From positions 141,958-205,957 of the forward strand of contig NC_018233.1 in NCBI RefSeq assembly GCF_000227135.1: DNA of 64,000 nt, written 5' to 3'. The notes under the pieces are model-generated. The model did not search any database and was not told the origin of the DNA. It was given only the letters and a program-made list of their open reading frames with translations. A program made the translations under genes and the position numbers. The first letter of the stretch is position 1; each line of letters begins with the position of its first letter. The DNA is from Leishmania donovani (Eukaryota; Euglenozoa; Kinetoplastea; Trypanosomatida; Trypanosomatidae). Positions 1 to 10,799 of the stretch are shown here, in pieces.

Positions 1-3
1 GTG

Positions 4-150
4 CGCTCAAAGGTGTGGGGAGGGCGAGCGAGATGTGCGTGTTTGCGCGCGTCATGATGATGCCGTCGCCGTTGCACTCCCCGCTCTCGCGTCTCTTCGC
101 CGCTGCTTCGGTGATGCGTCGCGTGCCGGCTCTCTCCTCATCCGTGGTTC
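4..150. repeat. 147-bp direct repeat, left copy
   Basis: Base-for-base identical by eye to 3402-3548. The left copy may extend beyond the window edge and the right copy starts at a gap, so the true length is unknown. The two copies diverge abruptly after 150 and 3548. It contains no convincing gene and looks like untranslated or intergenic DNA. Confidence 0.9.
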
Positions 151-1207
151 TGCGTTGTCTGTGCTTTTTTTTTTGGGTTTCGATCTCATTTTGGTCATTT
201 TTCTCGCCGAACAAAACAACACGAAAACGAAAGGGGGGGGCAACACCACCACGTCGAACTACACGCTCATAAAGACAAGGATACGGGAACACACCGACCT
301 CTTCGTGACGTGACACCCAGCATAGGGCTCTCTTGTTCCTCCCTTCGCTTCTTCCCTTTTCGTGCGTCTCTCGTCTTTCTCTGCTCTCCCACGAGGATGA
401 TGGAGGGGGGGGTCGAGAAGCCTGCGCAACCAAGGAAGCAAGAGGAGGAGCGGGAGGCGGCCAGTGCTGTTGGTGAGGTCTGTAGAAGCGGGGAGGTGGT
501 GCAAAGGTGTCTCGCGATATGGTGAGTGTCTGTGTGGAAGATGTCACAGCGTGCCTGGGTGTGTGCACGTGTGTGTGTGTGCGTAGCTCACTGCTCGCCT
601 GAAGCTGCCTACTGAGTGCCCACTCGCGCATTCGTGTGTCGTGGGCATTCTTGGCGCTGCTGCAGCTGCCGCCTGCTCGAGCAGCAAGGGGGTGTGCTTG
701 CAAACAACTGCACGAGATGCTCTACCGTTCCACTACAACTCGTCTTTCCTCAGCCGGTGTCGACTGTGTGTGAGCACTTCTTTCTCTTCCTTTTGTTTTT
801 CCCTCGAACACAAGTACGGTTATCGGCGGCAGCATGCGATAAAAGTCGCACGGCGCCGCTGCTGCACCGCACCCGCCGCACACCCATCGAGAAACACCAT
901 CAGCGATTCGTATTGTCTTTGTGACGGCATTCCTCTCTTCCCTCGACCGACGGCCTACACGGCCACCTCCACACATACCTCCTTATCACCCTTTCTCTCT
1001 CTCTCAGCCACGTGGCCGAGTCACGTTTCGAATCCGCCGTCTTTCTGGTCACGCACGCACGCACACACGCGCCCTCTTCTTCTGATCGTCATTATTGGTT
1101 CTCTTCCTCCAACTCAGACGTTCGTCACTCGTTCTCCTTTCTACACCTCTCTTCTTCCTTTTTCTTCTCGCTGGCGACACCCACACGCATATAAATCCGT
1201 GGCCAGC
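151..1207. other. Intergenic region upstream of the zinc-finger-like gene
   Basis: No convincing gene. It holds a T-run near 169-177, a short TG tract near 570-582 and dense pyrimidine tracts from about 985 to 1170, typical of a trypanosomatid trans-splicing region. The reading frame of the downstream gene stays open upstream to about 641, but composition and the probable splice sites argue against a longer protein. Confidence 0.6.
1116..1117 (+). promoter_or_regulatory. Probable spliced-leader acceptor AG for the 1208 gene
   Basis: AG follows the pyrimidine tract at about 1099-1110 and would give a 90-nt 5' UTR. A stronger pyrimidine tract at about 1131-1169 is followed by no AG until 1205-1206, one base before the ATG. 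Use of that AG would leave an almost leaderless message, or move initiation to the second Met at 1217. Confidence 0.4.
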
Positions 1208-1774
1208 ATGTCTCACATGACCGCCGATCTCGAGTACTTCAAGTGCGACATGTGCGGGGTGTACATGCATCGAGACATCTTCTGTGATCATCGACGGGAC
1301 TGCCACGGTCTGGGTAGCACGCAGCTGAAGCGCGGTGAGTGCCAGCGGATTGCCGAAGCGCTCGGGCGGGAGACCCGCGAGCTGCTGCTGAGAAAGGATG
1401 GCGGTGGCATGCGTGCGGCCTCTTCGAGCCAAGGTAGTACACACACTCAGACTGGCGCTGCTTGCACGACCACAGTGACTGCTGGGGAACGCAAAGACCT
1501 AGAAGCGCATGCTGAGTCGACCAGGTATGTCGAAGGAGCGGCGGCGGCGTCCTCCGGACACGTGCCGCTCTCATCTTCTGCTGTGTCGAGCGTCCGTGCC
1601 GGCGGCGCAGTACCAATCAGTTTGACGCTGTCGACGAAGGCGATGGAGAAGCGGCAGGAGGCGCGAACGCGGCGCGCCGTGTCGGATCGCTATCAAGCCG
1701 GTGTTGATGCGAAGATCAGCTCATTGCTGACGGAGGGCAAAAAGGCGGCATTGCTAGACTTCTTGAATTCTTGA
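1208..1774 (+). CDS. Small C2HC/C2H2 zinc-finger-like protein, 188 aa
   Basis: Function unknown. Near the N-terminus Cys13-x2-Cys16 is followed by His28-x3-Cys32 and an adjacent His33, the arrangement of a single C2HC or C2H2 zinc knuckle. The rest is a short basic and helical stretch (about 40-60), then a Ser/Ala/Thr-rich linker, and a C-terminal charged helix (about 140-188) rich in Arg, Lys and Glu. There is no signal peptide or membrane segment. The ATG at 1208 was chosen because it starts just before the Cys motif; Met4 (1217) is an alternative. A role in protein or nucleic-acid binding is inference only. It is flanked by a 147-bp direct repeat and an assembly gap, so copy number in the genome is uncertain. 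Confidence 0.75.
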   Translation: MSHMTADLEYFKCDMCGVYMHRDIFCDHRRDCHGLGSTQLKRGECQRIAEALGRETRELLLRKDGGGMRAASSSQGSTHTQTGAACTTTVTAGERKDLEAHAESTRYVEGAAAASSGHVPLSSSAVSSVRAGGAVPISLTLSTKAMEKRQEARTRRAVSDRYQAGVDAKISSLLTEGKKAALLDFLNS

Positions 1775-2592
1775 GAGAAGAGCGAGCGCCTGCACTTGCT
1801 TCCCAGGTCCTGAGAAGGACCACACGTGTGCGTGTGTGTTTGTCGTTGATGTAGAGTACTTTATGCGTTGGTCCTAGCCGTGTGTGTGTGCGTGCGTGTG
1901 TGTGTTTTTCGGCGCGAGCAAGGCGTTGACCCCATTCTCTGTATGCCTTCGTCCTCCTCCCTCGCTGTCCTTCTATCGCTGTTCGCTCACCGTCACGTCC
2001 TTGCCCTTCCCCTCTGCGCTCCTCTCTGGGCGTCACGATAGGGCGGGGAGAGGCTCAGGACACTTGGTGGTGCAGGGGTGCAGGTGCTGACGAGCAGAAA
2101 CACATGCGGAACAAACAAACAAAAAGCAACCGAGGGTGGATATGCACCCGTTCGCCAAGAGGACGCGTCTACCAGCCACGCGACCTTTAACCTCCGGATG
2201 ATCGCGCGCTCCCCCTCCTTCCGCCTGCGCCGTGCGTTTCCTTTGCGCAGGCCATCTCGAGTCAGCGTCCACGGCGATGATGCCATCCACAGTGGTCTCC
2301 AAAGACACCGTTTCTGCTACCCTCACTGTCTTCCCTCTCACTTTTCATTGCCCTACTTGCTGTCGCTGTCGCATGCACCACTGCTGCAATACGCGAATGC
2401 ATGTGCGCGTGCATGTGTCCCTGTTTGTTGCTCACTGACTTCTTAACTGTGTATGCTTCCCCTCTTTCCAACCTCTACCAAACACACACGCGCTGACACC
2501 TCACCTTCACAAGGAGAACATCCACAAACCCGACCCCCCCCCCCCCCCCCCACACACACAACAAAAAAAAAGAACTATCTTAAATACAAGGC
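1775..2592. other. 3' UTR / intergenic spacer up to gap 1
   Basis: Contains TG tracts (about 1880-1904), pyrimidine-rich stretches and a long C-run followed by CA repeats at about 2536-2565, just before the gap. No gene seen. Confidence 0.6.
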
Positions 2593-3401
2593 NNNNNNNN
2601 NNNNNNNNNNNNNNNNNNNNNNNNNNNNNNNNNNNNNNNNNNNNNNNNNNNNNNNNNNNNNNNNNNNNNNNNNNNNNNNNNNNNNNNNNNNNNNNNNNNN
2701 NNNNNNNNNNNNNNNNNNNNNNNNNNNNNNNNNNNNNNNNNNNNNNNNNNNNNNNNNNNNNNNNNNNNNNNNNNNNNNNNNNNNNNNNNNNNNNNNNNNN
2801 NNNNNNNNNNNNNNNNNNNNNNNNNNNNNNNNNNNNNNNNNNNNNNNNNNNNNNNNNNNNNNNNNNNNNNNNNNNNNNNNNNNNNNNNNNNNNNNNNNNN
2901 NNNNNNNNNNNNNNNNNNNNNNNNNNNNNNNNNNNNNNNNNNNNNNNNNNNNNNNNNNNNNNNNNNNNNNNNNNNNNNNNNNNNNNNNNNNNNNNNNNNN
3001 NNNNNNNNNNNNNNNNNNNNNNNNNNNNNNNNNNNNNNNNNNNNNNNNNNNNNNNNNNNNNNNNNNNNNNNNNNNNNNNNNNNNNNNNNNNNNNNNNNNN
3101 NNNNNNNNNNNNNNNNNNNNNNNNNNNNNNNNNNNNNNNNNNNNNNNNNNNNNNNNNNNNNNNNNNNNNNNNNNNNNNNNNNNNNNNNNNNNNNNNNNNN
3201 NNNNNNNNNNNNNNNNNNNNNNNNNNNNNNNNNNNNNNNNNNNNNNNNNNNNNNNNNNNNNNNNNNNNNNNNNNNNNNNNNNNNNNNNNNNNNNNNNNNN
3301 NNNNNNNNNNNNNNNNNNNNNNNNNNNNNNNNNNNNNNNNNNNNNNNNNNNNNNNNNNNNNNNNNNNNNNNNNNNNNNNNNNNNNNNNNNNNNNNNNNNN
3401 N
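2593..3401. other. Assembly gap 1 (809 N)
   Basis: Run of N. The left flank is low complexity (C-run, CA, A-run). The right flank begins with a second copy of the window's first 147 bases. Any gene inside cannot be seen, and the true size is unknown. Confidence 1.
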
Positions 3402-3548
3402 CGCTCAAAGGTGTGGGGAGGGCGAGCGAGATGTGCGTGTTTGCGCGCGTCATGATGATGCCGTCGCCGTTGCACTCCCCGCTCTCGCGTCTCTTCGCCG
3501 CTGCTTCGGTGATGCGTCGCGTGCCGGCTCTCTCCTCATCCGTGGTTC
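3402..3548. repeat. 147-bp direct repeat, right copy
   Basis: Identical to 4-150 (offset 3398). It starts exactly at the right edge of gap 1 and ends where the sequence switches to unrelated intergenic DNA. Confidence 0.9.
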
Positions 3549-4072
3549 GCTAATTGTGTGCGCCCCCTTTCCCTCTTTTCTGCCCACCGGGCTTACGATC
3601 GCAGTTGCAGTGCTTACAAATGCGCACAGACCGCACGAGAGGTTTTGCGCTCATGGGAAACACTCTGCGCCCGCGCGTGTGTACTTGTGGGCTTGTTTGT
3701 GGGCGGACGCGGGATCGGTTTGTGTGTCTCTCTTTATTTCGTCTTTTTCATCCTTTTCGAATGTCATTGTCTTTCAACGAAGGCGCCAAACAGCCCTGCG
3801 GCACCCAGCCAGAGACAGTGTTGGGATGGGCAAGGACCGCCGGAGTGGACGACCAGCCAGCATGGGGTGGCTCTCGCCACGGAGCGAGAGGGAGAAGAGA
3901 CGGCTGGTATGTTCTCCTCTCATGCGGGGGGGGGGATGCGAGCATTAGCGGCGGCTGGGCGCTCATTGCGCCACCGTTCCTGTCCTCGCATTTCTCACGA
4001 CGCAAGCACCGCGAGGGGGAAGGCATGCAAGTGTCAGTTGCGTGTGTGTGTGCAGGAGGAGCAGGTATAACG

Positions 4073-4073
<1 letters not shown>

Positions 4074-4106
<33 letters not shown>
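4074..4106. repeat. (CA)n microsatellite
   Basis: 33 bp of uninterrupted CA dinucleotides in the intergenic spacer. Confidence 0.95.
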
Positions 4107-4109
<3 letters not shown>

Positions 4110-5397
4110 GCTGACTCACGAGGAAGCACGCATGAGTCCCTCTGTTTCGTTCTGCAGTGCTGCACCGCTCCTTGTATGAACTGGGGCGTAGATGATGCCT
4201 CCATCTAACTCTCTGTATCTAAGCAGCGCACTCCTCCCTCTCCCCGTCTTGCGCCCGCCTCTTTCTCTCTTGAACACACCTGAGCACACGCGCATACATA
4301 CATATGATTGCTGATGCACCCCTTCATGCACAAGTGGCCACCTGCGCTGTACTTTACTACGGCCAGTGCGTATACCCATCTACACATATATACACGCCTC
4401 AGTGATCATCATAGAGAGCGGCTCCCTGCCCCCCCCCCCCCGTTGTCTAAGTGCTGGTGGGCACACCAAGCGCGCGTGCACGACGGGCTCTTTGCTCCTT
4501 CTCATCATTCCCCATCTCTCCTACATCTGTGTGCGTGTGCGTGTGCGTGTGCGCATTTCCTTTGTTCTTCGGCTTCTGGACTCTCTACTCTCTACGCGCT
4601 TGCGTACACATCACACGTCAGCGTGTGCCTGTGTGCACCAAGGGCACTTCTGCATCATATTTGCTGTTCCCTTCTACATGTTGGGCTGGCTGTTATGCCA
4701 TTGTGTCTCGCCACCCTGTCATCGTTTCCTGTGTCTGTCTGTCTGTCTGTGCTTGTACTGCTGCTGCTGCTTCTCTTGCCATCTAGAGGGTCCGACACGC
4801 ACGCATACACATTGCCAATATCCCATCACCGCATCTTCTGCTCGTGCACACCTACACAGAGGTTGCTGCCGCCTAGCTCGCGGTCTGTTTTTGTGTGCGC
4901 CCTGCTTTTCTTCAGCGGTGTGTGTGGGTGCTCTTCTCCGTGCTTTCCTTTTTGTAAACTCGTTGAACATTCTCGGAAGAGAGGGAGAGTGCGTGTGCGT
5001 GTGTGCGTGTCTGTGAGAGATTTTTTTTTCTAGGTAGGTTGCGAGCGTGGAAGGGTCGTGGTGGGCTGTCAACGGTGCACGTGTGCCGTGCGGCTACGGT
5101 GGTGGTGGTGGTGTGTGTGTGTGCTATTACCACTCCTACTTCTTTTGGCTTCTTTTTTGGCCTGCTTCTCGTCTCTTTTTGTTTTGCTTCGCTCAGCCGC
5201 GCGTGGTCGGAGGGCGAGAGGTCTGACGAGGGGAGAGAGTCGGCGCGTGCCTTCTTGCCGTCCTCTCCAGACAGTCCTTCCACCTCTTCCCCCTTGTATC
5301 TCGTGTCTCCTTTTTGGAGGACACCCTCCTTGTCCTCCTCTTCTAACGCATACATCAACGCAGCGCTCTGCGTGTCTCTCTCTCCCTGCCGTGCGCT

Positions 5398-5399
5398 AG
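5398..5399 (+). promoter_or_regulatory. Probable spliced-leader acceptor AG
   Basis: First AG after the CT tract at about 5373-5390. It leaves a 29-nt 5' UTR before the ATG at 5429, with no upstream ATG. Confidence 0.55.
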
Positions 5400-5428
5400 G
5401 ACTTGCTCAGTGCCGCATAGCGAAGAAA

Positions 5429-7147
5429 ATGATCCCTGCGCTCAACATGAACAGCATTCATCGCCACACCACCGTGGCTATCCCTGCAGTTGGTGGCAGT
5501 GGCGGGACAGGCTTGAACAGCAGCGGCTCTGGCAGCGGCGGTGCACGGCTGGCGACAGGGCGGCAAATTTCTCCTCGCACCTCGTACCTGACCTCCACGG
5601 GAGAGACGTCGAGCTTGCCGGCGGCGCACCTCCAGCGGCGTGCGGCGGATGTGGCCAACGTGCTAGAGATGAACCCGCTACAATGCCACAGCGTCGCCGA
5701 CCTGCAGCGCAAGCTAATCGAGACAGCGGAGTGGGTGGTGAAGCTGCGCCACTGGTACACACATCAGCTCCAGGAGCGAGATCTGTGGTGCGAGAGCCGC
5801 CTGAGAGGCTTGGAGGACTCCTTCCATGCAGCCTTGGCCGCCTCCGCCGCAGCGGGAACGGCACACGCCACGGCTGGTGCGGGTGCGGTCTACACAGCCA
5901 CAGAGGACAGCTTCACGGAGCACGCGGCCCCTTCCACCATCTCCGCCTCCCGCGCCGTCGCCAGCGGGGCGCCTGCAAGCAGTGCGATAGCGGCGACTGC
6001 TTCTGCGTCCGCAGACAAGGAGGCCGGTAGTGGCACACCGCTGCGGCACCGTAGTCGCGCCCACAAGAACTCGGCTTCAGAAGCATCAGAAGCTGGCGCC
6101 AACACTGCAAACAGCTCTCATCCAGTCAAGCGAAACCAGTCATCATCAGCAGGCACTGCCGCTGGCGTAGCGGGCGGCGGCAACAGTGGCGACAGATGCA
6201 GCAGCGCCCCACTGCGCGCGGGTCCGCCAAAGCGGTCAGCGCTGTTGCCCATCGCGCAAGGCCGCCTCACAGCCTCTGCCGGTTCCCCTGGTCGGCAGCC
6301 GCTGCACCCGGAGGACAACGAGCCTCCGTGTACTAGCGTGGCAACCACCGTGATCGATCGGGGCGAGTCTCGTCCGACCCTCGCGGCGCGCGCCGTTGCA
6401 GTCACGACGCCGGTGATTGTGGAAGGCGATTACGACGCATCCGGTGTACCACACCATCCATCAGCGTCCCCGCACCCACGCGGCAGCCGCGCCGGAAGTC
6501 TCTCTCTCCCATCCTCCGCCGTGCGTACACAGGTCAACGGCATCCCTGCGGCCGGTGCCATTAGGCTGCGCAGGGATGTACACTCGTCCAGGACACCGCT
6601 GAGTGGTCGGCCGTCGTCAGCGAATGCACTGTTGTTGGCTGCTGGTGCTGCGACGGAGTCCTCGGGCCGCTTTTCCGCCAGGGCGGGTGGCAGCGGAGGC
6701 CGCAGGAGTGATGTCGCGCAGAGCGAGCGCAGGCAATACTACGCTTCCTTATCACGCACGGGGTCTGGCAGCATCAATATCAGCGTGCCGCACTATGCCC
6801 AGTACTTGGACGTCAGTACTTCACGGAACCCCATCGCGGCAGAGGTAAACACAGGAAACAGCGCCACTGACGTTGCCGCCCCGGCGTTCCACAAGACGGC
6901 TCCTCGCTTCAGCAACTACCTCTATCTCCTAACCAGCGGCGACGACAACCACACCCGCAAACCGAAGCGGCGCAGCCTCAGCAGCAGTGGGGGTCGTCAC
7001 GCGAGTCGAGTGTACACAACCAGCGGGGCGAAGCAGAATGCCATGGGTCGCGGCGCCTCTAGCCAAAACCGAAAAGGAACCGGGAACGCCGACGCAAGTC
7101 GGCACAGCTCGCCCACTTGTTTCATCCGCCAGCAGTCGTGGACGTGA
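5429..7147 (+). CDS. Low-complexity hypothetical protein, 572 aa
   Basis: I do not recognise a family. The one ordered-looking block is at about residues 75-135, a charged amphipathic helix region with several Trp, Arg and Glu residues. It could be a short coiled coil. Everything after about residue 140 is Ala/Ser/Gly/Arg-rich and probably disordered, apart from a short Tyr-rich patch near residues 430-500. The C-terminus is basic. The frame is open upstream to 5003, but the predicted splice acceptor at 5398-5399 makes the ATG at 5429 the first one on the mature mRNA. No signal peptide or membrane segment is visible. A cytoskeletal or scaffold role is possible but not shown. Confidence 0.75.
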   Translation: MIPALNMNSIHRHTTVAIPAVGGSGGTGLNSSGSGSGGARLATGRQISPRTSYLTSTGETSSLPAAHLQRRAADVANVLEMNPLQCHSVADLQRKLIETAEWVVKLRHWYTHQLQERDLWCESRLRGLEDSFHAALAASAAAGTAHATAGAGAVYTATEDSFTEHAAPSTISASRAVASGAPASSAIAATASASADKEAGSGTPLRHRSRAHKNSASEASEAGANTANSSHPVKRNQSSSAGTAAGVAGGGNSGDRCSSAPLRAGPPKRSALLPIAQGRLTASAGSPGRQPLHPEDNEPPCTSVATTVIDRGESRPTLAARAVAVTTPVIVEGDYDASGVPHHPSASPHPRGSRAGSLSLPSSAVRTQVNGIPAAGAIRLRRDVHSSRTPLSGRPSSANALLLAAGAATESSGRFSARAGGSGGRRSDVAQSERRQYYASLSRTGSGSINISVPHYAQYLDVSTSRNPIAAEVNTGNSATDVAAPAFHKTAPRFSNYLYLLTSGDDNHTRKPKRRSLSSSGGRHASRVYTTSGAKQNAMGRGASSQNRKGTGNADASRHSSPTCFIRQQSWT

Positions 7148-7175
7148 AGGAAGCCCTCGCCTCGCACAACACACC

Positions 7176-7217
<42 letters not shown>

Positions 7218-8723
7218 TGTGCGACCGGTACATGCGCGCCTTCACACCCACACATGGGCGCATTCGGAGTATTGGACGACGGCCTGTGTGTGGCCTGTGA
7301 TGCGTGTGCCCGGTGTGTGCGTGGAGGCGCGGACGACCATCGTCATGTCTGCCGCATCTCGGGTTGTGGCTTTCTCTCTTCTCATTCCTTCTTGTTCTTC
7401 TTTTCGCTTGCGCCCTTCACACGATGGCGTATCCTCATCCTCTTTACCAAGAGCAGCAGCAGCAGCAGCACCGAAGCGTCGCACACGGACACGGCGACTG
7501 GTGCGCCGTAAAGGGCTGGAAGAGAGAAGGATTGCTTTGGTGAGCTCCATCATCCTTCGGCTGGGCACGTGCGTTTGGGGGCGTGTGTGTTTAACTGCGC
7601 TGGTGTTGGTGAAAGCCGGCCCATGGGGACCGTTTCCCTTCCCCTCTTCGTGCCTCTCACATCGCCTTCGCATCTTGCCGCGTCTCAAGCGTACCACACG
7701 CGCACATGTCTCAAGCGTGCGCCGGTGCATGTCAGCGACGGCATGAGAGGGAGAGAGCGCAGAAATACACACACACACATAAACATACACATACACATAC
7801 ACACGTTCTCGGAATTTTCTCCATCTTCATCGTCTCCTTTTCGTTCTCTCCTTCGCTCTGTCTCCTACAAATCGTGCTTGCTTCGCCGCAGCCGTAACGG
7901 TGTGTAGAGAAGCTGGCGCCTCTCTCTTTTCCCCTCCGTGCTGCCAACGCACTCACACGGCTGCGACACGCACACACGCACAGAACAAGGACCTCTCTTT
8001 CCCCCTCCGCAGGGCGCGCTCAATTTTGTTTTTGTGCGTGTCCTGCTGATCTCACTCCAACAGCACCGTGCGCGCACCTCACTCGTGGCTCGTGGCCCCG
8101 CGTGTGCTATTGAGTGACGTCTAGACGCAACGAACGAAGGGCACGTGTGCTGCTGCCCTTCGCTCCACGCGTCCAGGCGTGCGCCGTCTCCCCTTCGCCT
8201 CGCAAAGACAGAAAGAGAGAGCGATCTCTCTTGCGAACGTCGTTGTTGCAGCCGACGGGGCAAACGTGGGCAGAGGCCCCCACCCCCACATATCTATACA
8301 TACACCCACACAAACCGACGCACGCACTGAAAGACGAGGAAATCATACACATATGCAGAGGCCGACACGGACGTCTTCGTTTCTTGCGTTTTCCTTCGCG
8401 TGTTGTGTTGCTGTTAGCTCATTCCTTAGACTGCTAGATCTACAGAGACTCGCGTAGGTAAGTGTGTGTGTGTGTGCGTGTTTATCGCTCAATCCACCCG
8501 CGTCACGTCTCTCCGCTTCTGCCCTGAACTCGAGTTACGCATCAGCACGTACAGAGGCAGGCACACCACCATCAGGCAAGTCTACTTGACGCCTTAGCGC
8601 ATCGGTCTGTGTGTTTCCGTTGGTCGGATACGCGCAGAATATTGCCACCTTATCGCTGAGGGCAAGCTGTGTACGGCATCGGGTGCGAACAGAACCGCCA
8701 GCCGCATCCGCGACTCTGTCAAT
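7148..8723. other. Intergenic spacer
   Basis: Starts with a 37-bp (CA)n tract (7179-7215) just after the stop codon. A second CA/CATA tract lies at about 7768-7804 and TG repeats at about 8464-8480. No gene seen. Confidence 0.6.
7179..7215. repeat. (AC)n microsatellite in 3' UTR
   Basis: Uninterrupted AC dinucleotides starting about 30 bp after the stop codon of the 5429 gene. Confidence 0.95.
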
Positions 8724-10799
8724 ATGGACGCCTTCAGCCGCAGCAAGTCCTACAGCCAGGCGGCCTCGACTTCCACCCCACCCCCATCGCGTTCTGGGGC
8801 CGCCGCGCCAGGTTCCACCGCCGCCCAACAGCAGCAACATGTCTTCAAAAACATTTTGAAGAGCGTGGAGAGCCACGTGCGGATCATGTCCGCGGTGGAG
8901 CGGACGGCGACGTCGTCGAGCTACACGTCTTTGCGTGTTCGCCAGCCAGACAGCGACGGCGCAGGTGACAGCGGCACCGCTTCTTCTTCATCGCAGGGCC
9001 CGCAGAGCAGCCAGTCTGCCGGCGGGTGGTCGCAGCCGTTCAACGTCACCCGCGTTCACCGTGGTGGGACGACAGCGCGCTTCTACGAGGAGGTGGTGGC
9101 GCCGTGCGTGTCGAACTGCACATCCGGGCAGAGCTACGTCTTTCTAGTGAACGGGCCGCCTGAGAGCGGTCGTAGCCAGACCCTCTACGGCAGCCCTCAC
9201 CACAGCGAGCTGGGCATCGTCGAGCTGGCGGCATCCGACTTGCTGGAGCGGATGGCGTCCCGCGGCAAGGTCATCATGCGGAACCATCGTGATCGCCCGG
9301 ACGCCACCGGGAAGGAAAACGAAGCAGCCTGCGGCACACAGTCGTCGACCACCGCCAACAGCGGGCGGGAGGATGTGTCGGAGGTGGCCACGACCGGTGG
9401 CATCACCGTGACCTACGCCGCCTTCACCACCCGCGGTGGCAAGATGCTTGAGACGGAAACGGGCGAGCCTGTCCCGCTCGTCGAGTTCCCGCCGCCCCTG
9501 GGGCTGGTGCCGCTCCCCCGCATGCGACTGCTCGAAGACGCCAGCAAGTCGGTCCTGCTCCCGGAGCGCAAGCACGTGGATACGTCGTGTGTGATCCAGT
9601 TCCACGTATACGCGCCTGTGGACACAACGGGGCGGCGCTCCATGGCGACGCTGACCTTCGTCGATGTCGCTGCGATCCGCGAGCCGTTGTGCAAGGAGGT
9701 GTCGCATCTCATCGACACTGTCGAGCGGGTGGCCGGTGTGTCCACCAGCGGAGGTGACCCTAACTTCAAGGAGACAAGGCTGACGACCTTGCTAGAGCCT
9801 GTGCTAGTGGGGTACATCACCCTCGTCTCCATTACCACCGTCAGCGGCCGCGCCGACCTCTACGAGTCCACATGCACGGCACTGCGCTTCGCTAGCCACC
9901 TCAGTCGCATTCACCAAGTTCTCATGCTCATCCACATGAACGCACCGCGATGGATCTTCGACACGGCGGTGAATCTGGAGCAGCTGCGGATGCGCCGTGA
10001 TCAGCTCATGGCGGAGCACTACGCCCGTGGCGTGTACGACTGCTATCAGCGCACCTCCCGCTGGCTGCAGGCCAACGTCAGCGATGTTGGCGGCAGTGTC
10101 GATGACCTGCTGCAGGAGACGGCGCGTCTTCGCAAGGACATTGCGCGGGCTGTTGAGGACATAGCTAAGGAGCTGCAGGCGGCCATTGAGAGGGAGGATG
10201 CGAACTGCCGGGCCGAGGTGGAGGCGGCGCGGACGGCGTACGAGGCCACGTCGCAGCTGTTCGAGGAGGTACGGCGGTTGGATGAGATCATCACCGCCCA
10301 GCAGCAGAAAATATCTCAGACGGACATGCAGAGCAGCCAGCGCATTAGTGAGATGCGGCTAGAGATATCCGCCCTAGAGGCCAAGGCTAACAACCGCCAG
10401 CAGCAGCTTCAGCAGCTCGAGAAGGAGATGAGGCTCTATTTGCTCAAGAGCGGCGAGGTGGCCGCGACGTTGAGCAAGGCCGCGGAGGACACGCAGTATG
10501 CGCAGAGCAGCTACGCCATGTCGCACGAGCTGCTGCAGATTGGACGCAAGCGCAAGCGTCTTGAGGCTGATTTGGAGCTGGCGTCGCACGTGGCACAACG
10601 CACGACAGACACAATGCGGGTAGATCGGGAGCGACGCTCGCGCATTTCGCGACTGAGCGCGATGCAGCAGCGCGTCCATTCCCTGCGCGATACCGTGTGC
10701 TGCTCCACAAGTAACCCGACGACGGCACCGTCGCAGCACCCACAACAGCCGTCGCAACGCGCGTTCTCCGCGGGGAGTCGCTCCGGTCAGACTCAATAG
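8724..10799 (+). CDS. Degenerate kinesin-like protein with coiled-coil tail, 691 aa
   Basis: Residues about 100-400 follow the layout of a kinesin motor domain. The P-loop position reads GPPESGRS (144-151), so the usual Walker A lysine is Arg150. The switch II position reads FVDVAAIRE (312-320) instead of the usual DLAGSE. The segment from Asn347 resembles the kinesin alpha4-loop12-alpha5 stretch (FKETRLTTLLEP) and is followed by a helix ending in RFASHLSRIHQ. The switch I serines are not recognisable. Residues about 405-650 form a long charged coiled coil, then a Ser/Thr/Gln-rich tail. Kinesins normally hydrolyse ATP on microtubules; the lost lysine and altered switches suggest a motor-dead binding or scaffold protein, which is inference. 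The ATG at 8724 opens the only long frame. Confidence 0.75.
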   Translation: MDAFSRSKSYSQAASTSTPPPSRSGAAAPGSTAAQQQQHVFKNILKSVESHVRIMSAVERTATSSSYTSLRVRQPDSDGAGDSGTASSSSQGPQSSQSAGGWSQPFNVTRVHRGGTTARFYEEVVAPCVSNCTSGQSYVFLVNGPPESGRSQTLYGSPHHSELGIVELAASDLLERMASRGKVIMRNHRDRPDATGKENEAACGTQSSTTANSGREDVSEVATTGGITVTYAAFTTRGGKMLETETGEPVPLVEFPPPLGLVPLPRMRLLEDASKSVLLPERKHVDTSCVIQFHVYAPVDTTGRRSMATLTFVDVAAIREPLCKEVSHLIDTVERVAGVSTSGGDPNFKETRLTTLLEPVLVGYITLVSITTVSGRADLYESTCTALRFASHLSRIHQVLMLIHMNAPRWIFDTAVNLEQLRMRRDQLMAEHYARGVYDCYQRTSRWLQANVSDVGGSVDDLLQETARLRKDIARAVEDIAKELQAAIEREDANCRAEVEAARTAYEATSQLFEEVRRLDEIITAQQQKISQTDMQSSQRISEMRLEISALEAKANNRQQQLQQLEKEMRLYLLKSGEVAATLSKAAEDTQYAQSSYAMSHELLQIGRKRKRLEADLELASHVAQRTTDTMRVDRERRSRISRLSAMQQRVHSLRDTVCCSTSNPTTAPSQHPQQPSQRAFSAGSRSGQTQ

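Larger units (their letters stand above)
3549..5428. other. Long intergenic spacer
   Basis: No convincing gene. It has a (CA)n tract at 4074-4106, a C-run at about 4430-4441, TG-rich tracts near 4530-4550 and 4985-5010, and a GGT/GT run near 5098-5122. Apparent ORFs here are biased in composition and repetitive. Confidence 0.6.

Noticed and set aside
2530..3401. Possible strand-switch region or telomere near gap 1
   Set aside because: Genes on both sides are on the same strand and no TTAGGG-type repeats are visible in the flanks.
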